From positions 1 through 40,720 of the IMG/VR virus record IMGVR_UViG_3300048686_000618: 40,720 bases of DNA, one strand, 5' to 3'. A program made the position numbers and the translations under genes. The notes under the pieces are model-generated. The model was not told the DNA's origin, ran no database searches, and saw only the letters and a program-made list of their open reading frames with translations. Source of the DNA: a virus. Positions 34,688-40,720 of this stretch are shown here, piece after piece (the stretch's first letter is position 1; every line of letters begins with the position of its first letter).

Positions 34688-35476
34688 ATGGACTACAAAA
34701 CCATTTTTATCTCCGACGTTCATCTTGGCAGTAAGGGCTGCAAAGCTGAACTACTCACCAATTTCCTAAAAAATAATAGTGCCGAAACAATTTATCTACT
34801 AGGAGACATTGTAGACGCATGGAAAGCGCAGCAAAATAAGTGGTATTGGCGTCAAAGCCACACAGATGTAGTCCGTCAAATATTAAAGCATGCCAAGCGT
34901 GGCACAGAAGTTATTTGGATTGCAGGTAATCACGACGAATTTTTACGTCCGCTAATACCCTATGACCTCAGTTTTGGCAAGATAAAAATATCCAATCAGT
35001 GGACGCATTTAGGCATAGACGGTAGGCGCTACCTACTCATACACGGCGACTTATTTGATGGTATTACTAGAATAGCGCCTTGGCTAGCCTGGTTAGGTGA
35101 CAAAGCTTATGACGTACTCCTAGAACTAAACACAAAGTATAACTGGTGGCGACATAAACTGGGATTTGGCTACTGGAGTTTTTCAAAGTTCCTAAAGCAG
35201 CGCGTGAAACGCGCGGTGGACTTTATGTTTAAGTTTGAGCAAACACTAGCCAACTACTGTGAAAAGCGACACTTTGACGGTGTTATTTGTGGGCATATAC
35301 ACAAACCAGAAATTAAACGTATTGGCAATATAATTTATATGAATGATGGCGACTGGGTAGAAAGTTGTACAGCTCTAGTCGAGGACTATACTGGAACGTT
35401 TGCCATAGTAGAGTGGCATACTATTGAAAACCCTAAACCAGAGCAAAATGTACCTATTAATCTTGTTAGTAGTTAA
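34688..35476 (+). CDS. LpxH-like UDP-diacylglucosamine hydrolase-type metallophosphoesterase
   Basis: A 262-aa protein of the calcineurin-like superfamily with LpxH-type features: FISDVHLGSKGC (about residues 7-18), YLLGDIVDAW (about 37-46), WIAGNHDEFLR (about 77-87), LLIHGDLFD (about 118-126) and VICGHIHKPEIK (about 202-213). LpxH removes UMP from UDP-2,3-diacylglucosamine in lipid A synthesis. The length fits the family. A phage copy next to a glycosyltransferase points to host lipopolysaccharide remodelling, though a different phosphodiester substrate cannot be excluded. GGAGA precedes the ATG. Confidence 0.8.
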   Translation: MDYKTIFISDVHLGSKGCKAELLTNFLKNNSAETIYLLGDIVDAWKAQQNKWYWRQSHTDVVRQILKHAKRGTEVIWIAGNHDEFLRPLIPYDLSFGKIKISNQWTHLGIDGRRYLLIHGDLFDGITRIAPWLAWLGDKAYDVLLELNTKYNWWRHKLGFGYWSFSKFLKQRVKRAVDFMFKFEQTLANYCEKRHFDGVICGHIHKPEIKRIGNIIYMNDGDWVESCTALVEDYTGTFAIVEWHTIENPKPEQNVPINLVSS

Positions 35477-35633
35477 CATATACGATCCTGGTGACATACC
35501 TGGTCGCATACAACTACAATTTCAAACACAAGCTAGTTGTGAACTAGCACTACAATCAATGAAAACCTGGGTTAAATTTCCCTGGTTTGTGGTCAGGGGA
35601 AGCTGTGAAAAAGATCTTAATAATAACAGATAA
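35448..35633 (+). CDS. Small hypothetical protein, 61 aa
   Basis: ATG inside the LpxH-like 3' end, stop inside the glycosyltransferase 5' end. A short hydrophobic start (MYLLILLVVNIYDP) and Gln-rich centre (GRIQLQFQTQASCELALQSM). Doubtful but bridges two genes in the usual overlapping style of this phage. Confidence 0.45.
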   Translation: MYLLILLVVNIYDPGDIPGRIQLQFQTQASCELALQSMKTWVKFPWFVVRGSCEKDLNNNR

Positions 35634-36597
35634 CTTACCGGAGCAGATTAATGGCGTGGTTACAACGTACAAAAATCTGGAAGCGTGTGCTCTACTGGAC
35701 AACTATAATGTTGTTTATATTACTCCCAGGGACTTCCGCTATGTTAATTGCCCTGGCTATCCGGAGGTCAAACTTGCCTTGGCCAAAAATATGGCCCAAG
35801 CGATTACGTCGCTGGCTCCGGATTATATACACATCGCCACAGAAGGTCCTATTGGTTTGCGCGCTAGAGTTTATCTTACAAATAGCGGTATCCCTTATAA
35901 TACTAGCTATCACACTCGTTTTCCTGAAGGGTTACATAAATTACTAAAGATTCCACCTTGGTTAACTTGGCAGTATATTCGTTGGTTTCACAAGCACAGT
36001 GGTAGATGTTTAACAACTACAGCTACGGTTAAACGTGAACTTGAATTGCACGGGCTTAATAATGTAGTAGTCTGGACGCGAGGTGTTGATAGATCAATAT
36101 TTAATCCTAAACCCCATCAAAGCAACAAAATAAAAACATTGCTGTGTGTTAGCCGCGTTAGTGCAGAAAAAAGCTTGGCGGATTTTTGCAGACTAGAAAT
36201 ACCCAACACTCGCAAAATTTTGGTAGGAGACGGCCCCCAACTTAATTATCTTAGGCAACACTATCCAGATGTAGAGTTTGCAGGATATAAAATAGGACAC
36301 CAATTAGCCGAATATTTTCAATGTGCAGATGTGTTCGTGTTTCCTAGCACCTGGGATACATTTGGTTTAGTTATGTTGGAGGCAATGGCTTGTGGTACTC
36401 CAGTAGCAGCTTATCCAGTGCCCGGACCACAAGATGTAGTTGATCATGGTATAACAGGTTACTTAGATGTAAATTTAACTACTGCAGTTTTAGGTGCACT
36501 ACAACTTGATCGTAATGCAGTTTATACCGGTAGTTTACGCTGGACTTGGTCTGAGTGCTGGAATATATTTAAACAAAATTTAGTGGGTGTTAAATAG
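35605..36597 (+). CDS. GT4-family glycosyltransferase (GT-B fold)
   Basis: A 330-aa protein starting at GTG 35605 with AGGGGA upstream (MKKILIITDNLPEQING). N-terminal acceptor half: NGVVTTYKNLE and GLRARVYLTNSGIPYNTSYH (about residues 85-104). C-terminal donor half: LLCVSRVSAEKSLADFC (about 178-194), ILVGDGPQL, VFVFPSTWDTFGLVMLEAMA (about 243-262, the E-x7-E type motif) and GTPVAAYPVPGP. These fit retaining GT4 enzymes such as mannosyl- and glucosyltransferases. It follows the LpxH-like gene, so envelope-glycan modification is likely. Confidence 0.88.
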   Translation: MKKILIITDNLPEQINGVVTTYKNLEACALLDNYNVVYITPRDFRYVNCPGYPEVKLALAKNMAQAITSLAPDYIHIATEGPIGLRARVYLTNSGIPYNTSYHTRFPEGLHKLLKIPPWLTWQYIRWFHKHSGRCLTTTATVKRELELHGLNNVVVWTRGVDRSIFNPKPHQSNKIKTLLCVSRVSAEKSLADFCRLEIPNTRKILVGDGPQLNYLRQHYPDVEFAGYKIGHQLAEYFQCADVFVFPSTWDTFGLVMLEAMACGTPVAAYPVPGPQDVVDHGITGYLDVNLTTAVLGALQLDRNAVYTGSLRWTWSECWNIFKQNLVGVK

Positions 36598-36599
36598 CT

Positions 36600-36877
36600 A
36601 TGGAACACCTACCCGCAGAAACCCTACAAATTAAATATACCACAGGACCCTAAACATGAGCAAATTTAACACAGTTTGGTTGTACAGTGGCGGTGGTAGC
36701 CTTGGTGAGGCATGCACAGTTATAAATCCTGTATTAGTTGATAGCCCGCTAAATGGTACCGTATATGAAATACAAGGGCAAACTTATCATAAATATATCA
36801 TGGTAATAAACGGTATAGAACAACAAGTATTAGTGAGACCAGACAATGGAATACCTACCAGCCGAAACCCTACAAAT
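36600..36877 (+). repeat. Direct repeat pair flanking the 36656 gene
   Basis: 36600-36631 and 36846-36877 match at 28 of 32 positions; both start ATGGA and encode ME(H/Y)LPAETLQI. Three of the four changes are at codon third positions; the fourth (H/Y) changes an amino acid. The second copy is the start of the terminase small subunit; the first opens a 17-codon ORF (36600-36653) that then stops. It looks like a duplicated terS start left by insertion of the intervening gene. Confidence 0.7.
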
Positions 36878-36904
36878 CAGCCCAGAAGCACTAGAGGTCG
36901 CTAA
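36656..36904 (+). CDS. Small hypothetical protein, 82 aa
   Basis: Product MSKFNTVWLYSGGGSLGEAC..., with YEIQGQTYHKYIMVINGIEQ, predicted beta-rich. It overlaps the terminase small subunit by 59 bases and lies between the direct repeats, so it may be an inserted or accessory gene. Confidence 0.55.
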   Translation: MSKFNTVWLYSGGGSLGEACTVINPVLVDSPLNGTVYEIQGQTYHKYIMVINGIEQQVLVRPDNGIPTSRNPTNQPRSTRGR

Positions 36905-37307
36905 TAGCTACCTTACTACAAACAGTGCACAGCTTGTTGCAGAGGAACTAGGCGTACCACTTGACAGGGTATGTGAAATTTTAGCTAGACCAGAAGTACG
37001 TGGATATATAGACCGTGTGTTTTTTGATACGGGATATAACAACAGGTTTCTTATGCGACGTGCCATGGACGCCGTTATCAAGCGCAAGTTTGAGGAGTTA
37101 GAGGAAGCAGGGGTTGGTAGTGGAAAAGATATTGCAGACCTCCTACACCTCAGCCATAAAATGAGCATGGACCTTCTAGATCGCGAAATACAGTTGCAAA
37201 AGCTGCGCACTGAGTCGGCACCTAGCAAGCAGGTAAACGTGCAGATAAATGATGACGGCACTAAATATTCGCAGCTAATACACAAATTAATTAGTGGAGA
37301 CGTTTAG
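36846..37307 (+). CDS. terS: Terminase small subunit
   Basis: A 153-aa protein before the large subunit. The N-terminal part contains an HTH-like region (LVAEELGVPLDRVCEILARP, about residues 31-50) for DNA recognition; central helices for oligomerisation include MRRAMDAVIKRKFEELEEAG; the C-terminus is linker-like (APSKQVNVQINDDGTKYSQ). The small subunit marks phage DNA for packaging. The stop overlaps the large subunit's GTG start. Assignment rests on pattern and position. Confidence 0.78.
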   Translation: MEYLPAETLQISPEALEVANSYLTTNSAQLVAEELGVPLDRVCEILARPEVRGYIDRVFFDTGYNNRFLMRRAMDAVIKRKFEELEEAGVGSGKDIADLLHLSHKMSMDLLDREIQLQKLRTESAPSKQVNVQINDDGTKYSQLIHKLISGDV

Positions 37308-38599
37308 TGTTAGTAGTAAGCAGGCCCGATATTGATTGCGAAACAATTACAGATTATCCAGCCACAACAAGATTTATAAAACTGCCTATTGACAATTACT
37401 TAAGGTTAATGGGCATGTACGACACCATCAACAGACCCCAAATCGCACTAATCAATAGTGTTAATAGCCCGCAATATCGTTTTATTTGCGCTGCACTTGC
37501 ACGCAGACTAGGCAAAACCTACATAGCCAACATTATAGGCCAACTGGTTACACTAGTACCACAGTGTAATGTGCTGATTATATCGCCTAACTATAACCTC
37601 AGCAGTATTAGTTTTGAGCTGCAGCGGCGTTTGATCAAGCATTTTGACCTGGAAGTTACCCGTGATAATCTTAAGGATAAAGTTATTGAACTAGGCAATG
37701 GGTCAACTATTAGAATGGGTTCAATTAGCACAGTTGACAGCACAGTAGGTCGTAGCTATGATTTGATAATATTTGACGAAGCTGCACTCAGTGAACACGG
37801 TGAGCGTGCTTTTAATGTGGCACTGCGCCCTACACTAGACAAGCCTAATAGTAAAGCTATTTTTATTAGTACACCGCGTGGGCGTCAAAATTGGTTTAGT
37901 CAGTTTTATAATCGTGGCTTTGATCCACAATTTTCGGAGTGGATTAGCATACAGGCGGATTATACAGAGAATACGCGCATGAGTGCCAGTGATGTAGCCG
38001 AAGCACGTCGGTCAATGCCCAAAAGTGAGTTTGAGCAAGAGTACATGGCCAGCTTTACCAGCTATTTAGGTCAAATCTATGAGGGTTTCTTGCCGGAATA
38101 CGTATTAGACGAACTACCACCTACAGTACGCGGTGAGGCTTTTGCTGGCTGTGATCCAGGTTATCGTGACGCCACAGCATTTGTTGTAGTAGTTTATGAT
38201 CCAGCAACAGAGTACTACTGGGTTGTGGAGGACTACTGTGAAGCAGAGCGTAGTACGGCACAGCACAGTGAACATTTTCACAGGATAATTGATAAACACA
38301 ATCCAGAGGTAATTTTTATAGACAGTGCTGCTGCACAGTTTAGTAGTGATCTTGCTTATACCTACGACATTTCAACTACCAAAGCTAAAAAAGATGTACT
38401 ACCTGGTATTGCCTATCTACAAACAATTATACAGCAAGGTAGATTGCGTGTTCTTAAGCACTGCGAACATGTGCTAGCTATGTTAGATCAGTATCGCTGG
38501 GACGATCGTGAAGGTTTAATGCGTGAGAGGCCTAAGCATGATCGGCATAGTCATATAGCAGATGCATTACGGTATGCTATATACAGCTATGTGGTATAA
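37307..38599 (+). CDS. terL: Terminase large subunit
   Basis: A 430-aa packaging ATPase-nuclease. The ATPase shows a Walker A-like ARRLGKTYIANI (about residues 65-76), Walker B LIIFDEAALSEHGE (about 152-165) and a coupling motif STPRGRQNW (about 187-195). The nuclease half has GCDPGYRDATAF (about 281-292), FIDSAAAQF (about 342-350) and HSHIADALRYAIYSY near the C-terminus (His/Asp metal residues). It drives DNA into the prohead using ATP. GTG start at 37307 overlapping the terS stop. Confidence 0.93.
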   Translation: MLVVSRPDIDCETITDYPATTRFIKLPIDNYLRLMGMYDTINRPQIALINSVNSPQYRFICAALARRLGKTYIANIIGQLVTLVPQCNVLIISPNYNLSSISFELQRRLIKHFDLEVTRDNLKDKVIELGNGSTIRMGSISTVDSTVGRSYDLIIFDEAALSEHGERAFNVALRPTLDKPNSKAIFISTPRGRQNWFSQFYNRGFDPQFSEWISIQADYTENTRMSASDVAEARRSMPKSEFEQEYMASFTSYLGQIYEGFLPEYVLDELPPTVRGEAFAGCDPGYRDATAFVVVVYDPATEYYWVVEDYCEAERSTAQHSEHFHRIIDKHNPEVIFIDSAAAQFSSDLAYTYDISTTKAKKDVLPGIAYLQTIIQQGRLRVLKHCEHVLAMLDQYRWDDREGLMRERPKHDRHSHIADALRYAIYSYVV

Positions 38600-38609
38600 A
38601 AAAGTGGTA

Positions 38610-38637
38610 TTGACTTTTATTGTGCTTTTGGTATACA
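38610..38637 (+). promoter_or_regulatory. Promoter ahead of the HNH-like gene
   Basis: TTGACT at 38610-38615, 16-bp spacer, TATACA at 38632-38637, 30 bases before the ATG. Confidence 0.6.
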
Positions 38638-38667
38638 ATAGCTAAAATATGATAATAGTAAAATTTT

Positions 38668-39132
38668 ATGGCCATAAATACTAATAAAAGAATCGCCGTT
38701 AAGTGGATTAGAGACAAGGCTAAAAGCGCCTACGAAAAACAATCACATTGCTATATATGTAACAGTACTGAGGAGTTAGAATTACATCATCTACACAGTA
38801 TTACCCATCTCTTAGAAATTTGGGCAAAACAGCGTGGCTATGATGTTAGTACTGATAGTGGCATACTTAGTGTTCGTGACGAGTTTATTAGTGATCACCG
38901 TGAACAGATATATGATTTAGTTTATACCCTGTGTAATCGCCATCATGTACAACTGCACGGAATTTATGGTAAGAGTCCTTTACCTAATTCGGTCGCTAAG
39001 CAACAGCACTGGATACAAGTACAGCAGGAAAAACATAAGAGTGGTTTGAGCGGTTATCGTGGTAGCACGCCTCAGTTTGGTTCGTTTAGCGAATTTACAG
39101 GAGGCAGCGGTGGCATTAGAAAGACTTCGTAG
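38668..39132 (+). CDS. HNH-type endonuclease-like protein near terminase
   Basis: A 154-aa protein. It has CYICNSTEELELHHLHSI (about residues 27-44, zinc Cys pair and the HH of the catalytic segment) and LCNRHHVQLHG (about 91-101), the HNH core seen in phage packaging-associated nucleases. In several HK97-type phages an HNH protein next to terminase helps generate packaging ends. The spacer between the two motifs is longer than usual (about 45 residues). The portal ribosome site and start lie inside its 3' end. Confidence 0.75.
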   Translation: MAINTNKRIAVKWIRDKAKSAYEKQSHCYICNSTEELELHHLHSITHLLEIWAKQRGYDVSTDSGILSVRDEFISDHREQIYDLVYTLCNRHHVQLHGIYGKSPLPNSVAKQQHWIQVQQEKHKSGLSGYRGSTPQFGSFSEFTGGSGGIRKTS

Positions 39133-40294
39133 CTGGATTGTTGAAAAATTAAATCCAGCACAGCCAATAATAGCAAGTGATGAAGGCAGCAGTGTTCAAA
39201 GTTCACAGCGCATTACAAGCTATAGAAACGCTTTTCGTAATATCGACAGCGTAAACAGAGCAGTTAATATGGTAGTTAGTGCATGTAGTTCACTAGACTA
39301 CGATATTAAAGATAAAGTACACGATGGTGTGGTTAATGGCATACGTCAAAAGACCTTAAACACACTACTCAACTTTCGTCCAAATCCCTATCAAAGCGCA
39401 CAAGAATTTAGACGTGAGCTGTTTAAGGACTTGCTCCTAGACGGAAATGCATTCGTACACTTTGATGGTACGTTTATGTACCACCTGCCAGCAGAAAATG
39501 TTGAAATACTAACAGACCCTAGAACTTTTATACGCGGCTATAAGTATAATGCTGGCGTAACTTTTCCCGAGCAAGATGTGTTTTACTTTAAGGATATTAA
39601 CAGTAACAGCATCTATCGTGGATCTAGCAGACTTGAGGCGTGCTTAGATAATATTGATATACTCTACAGCATGCAGGAGTTTCAGCAAAAGTTTTTTGAA
39701 AATGGCACAATTTTTGGCCTGGTGCTTACTAGTGAAAATACACTAAGTCCACAGGCTAAAGAGAAAACCCTAGCCTACTGGCAGCAGCGCTATAATGCTA
39801 AAAATGGTGGGCGTAGACCAATTATACTTGATAGCGGCTTAAAGCCCTACAAACTACAAGATCAAAAGTTTAGTGACCTAGACTTTGACGTGGCAATTAA
39901 AACACACACTGAGCGTATAATGACAGCCATAGGCGTTCCGCCTATATTGTTAATGGGAGGTAACAATGCTAACATTGCCCCTAATTTACGCTTATTTTAC
40001 ATGGAAACAGTATTGCCAATCGTTAAGCTCTATGTTTCCAGCTTGGAGCGATATTTTGGATATGACGTGGAAGCAATAACAAGCAGTGTTAGCGCACTAC
40101 AGCCAGAATTAAAAGATATAGCAAGTTATCACGCTAGTTTAGTAAATGGTGGAATTATTACACCAAATGAAGCTAGACAAGAATTACGGTATCCTAAACT
40201 TGATGGTCAGGATACAATAAGAATACCTGCTAATATAGCAGGTTCAGCAGCCAATCCATCCTTGGGTGGTAGGCCTAGTACGACGAGGGAGTAA
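39110..40294 (+). CDS. HK97-family portal protein
   Basis: A 394-aa protein of the HK97 portal type. The start at GTG 39110 has AGGAG upstream; earlier in-frame codons belong to the HNH gene. Features include SQRITSYRNAFRNIDSVNRA near the N-terminus, RPNPYQSAQEFRRELFKDLL with LLDGNAFVH (about residues 85-115), MQEFQQKFFENGTIFGLVLT (about 187-206) and TERIMTAIGVPPILLMGGNN (about 267-286). The portal dodecamer is the DNA channel at the capsid vertex and the terminase docking point. Confidence 0.92.
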   Translation: MALERLRSWIVEKLNPAQPIIASDEGSSVQSSQRITSYRNAFRNIDSVNRAVNMVVSACSSLDYDIKDKVHDGVVNGIRQKTLNTLLNFRPNPYQSAQEFRRELFKDLLLDGNAFVHFDGTFMYHLPAENVEILTDPRTFIRGYKYNAGVTFPEQDVFYFKDINSNSIYRGSSRLEACLDNIDILYSMQEFQQKFFENGTIFGLVLTSENTLSPQAKEKTLAYWQQRYNAKNGGRRPIILDSGLKPYKLQDQKFSDLDFDVAIKTHTERIMTAIGVPPILLMGGNNANIAPNLRLFYMETVLPIVKLYVSSLERYFGYDVEAITSSVSALQPELKDIASYHASLVNGGIITPNEARQELRYPKLDGQDTIRIPANIAGSAANPSLGGRPSTTRE

Positions 40295-40295
40295 T

Positions 40296-40720
40296 ATGAC
40301 TAAGAAAATCGATAAATTACTCTATTTAAGCAGCAAGTTTACCGCTAGTACAGAAACTGACGATAGCATTTATATTGAAGGATATGCTAGCACAGTAGAC
40401 CGTGATAGACAAGGTGATGTTATTCCTATGAAGGCATGGAATGAGGGGTTAAGTAATTACCTTAAAAATCCAATTATACTAGCCTATCACAATCATCAAA
40501 TGCCTATTGGCAAGATGGTAGAGCATAAAGTCACCGACCAAGGATTATGGGTACGTGCCCAGATTCCTCAGGAAGTAGGCGATGTTTACAAGCTGATTAA
40601 AAAGGGTATCTTAAGCGCGTTTAGCGTAGGATTTAGAGTTCGTGATGCTGATTATGACAGCGCCTCAGAATCTTTTCTTATCAAGGAATTGGAGTTACAT
40701 GAAATTAGTGTAGTTTCAGT
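40296..40720 (+). CDS. HK97-type prohead protease (partial, runs off the window)
   Basis: The visible 141 codons show the U35/S78-type fold: YIEGYASTVDRDRQGDVIPM (about residues 26-45), ILAYHNHQMPIGKM with the catalytic His (about 60-73), ILSAFSVGFRV with the Ser (about 104-114) and LELHEISVVS. It trims the scaffold and capsid protein during head maturation. The 3' end and the major capsid gene are expected just past the edge. Confidence 0.9.
   Translation, partial: MTKKIDKLLYLSSKFTASTETDDSIYIEGYASTVDRDRQGDVIPMKAWNEGLSNYLKNPIILAYHNHQMPIGKMVEHKVTDQGLWVRAQIPQEVGDVYKLIKKGILSAFSVGFRVRDADYDSASESFLIKELELHEISVVS

Overview
The window looks like part of the genome of a tailed double-stranded DNA phage (Caudoviricetes) with an HK97-type head. 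The right edge carries small and large terminase subunits, an HNH protein, an HK97-family portal and the start of a prohead protease. The rest is accessory and regulatory: 15 tRNAs, ThyX, PstS, a TerC-like membrane protein, a SleB-like lysin and many overlapping small ORFs. The host is probably a Gram-negative bacterium. LpxH-like and glycosyltransferase genes suggest lipopolysaccharide work, and the PstS sequence looks betaproteobacterial, so a freshwater betaproteobacterium is a reasonable guess. That is inference; no database search was possible.

Layout. (1) 1-4967, rightward: lysin, thyX, a 2OG-Fe(II) oxygenase, small hypothetical proteins, TerC. (2) 4964-6119: one promoter and an 11-tRNA array (Glu, Tyr, Trp, Ser, Asn, Met-CAT initiator-like, Ile, Ser, Lys, His, Phe), with a 120-nt hairpin RNA between Lys and His. 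(3) 6144-8987: an A/T-rich cassette of two dioxygenase-like proteins around a cobalamin-binding-type radical SAM enzyme. (4) 9004-12227: glutamine-amidotransferase-like protein, tRNAs Arg, Gln, Pro and Cys, another oxygenase, a DUF1737-like protein, pstS. (5) 12224-16636: an HTH regulator behind two tandem promoters, then a tight array of small overlapping genes with a metallophosphoesterase. (6) 16647-23181: an unusual block in which small genes alternate with structured non-coding RNAs that have their own promoters. Two of these are very large (about 880 and 1150 nt), with terminators. (7) 23206-27527: two adhesin/tail-fibre proteins sharing an N-terminal anchor. (8) 27745-34657: a dense regulatory region with a leftward gene block (HTH regulators, SprT-like protease, SemiSWEET-like transporter, DnaQ-like exonuclease, HAD phosphatase). 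(9) 34688-36597: LpxH-like hydrolase and GT4 glycosyltransferase. (10) 36600-40720: packaging and head genes.

Three regulatory systems stand out. First, a uniform promoter class (TTGANN, exactly 17 bp, TATAAT, often followed by ATTATT) precedes the tRNA array, the big RNAs and several small operons. Second, five rightward promoters in 29755-33629 share one composite design: two CCGACNARCGGY boxes 21 bp apart, 23-24 bp from box 2 to TTGACA, an 18-bp spacer, a -10 inside an A/T palindrome, then GGCGC. Third, three leftward promoters replace the -35 with one arm of an AATTGTC/GACAATT palindrome, which suggests a phage activator. Four paralogous HTH proteins in the window are candidates to read these sites.

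Two sequences in the regulatory region match the bacterial centromere site parS (TGTTTCACGTGAAACA and TGTTCCACGTGGAACC). With the giant RNAs and the composite promoters, these are the most promising undescribed biology here.
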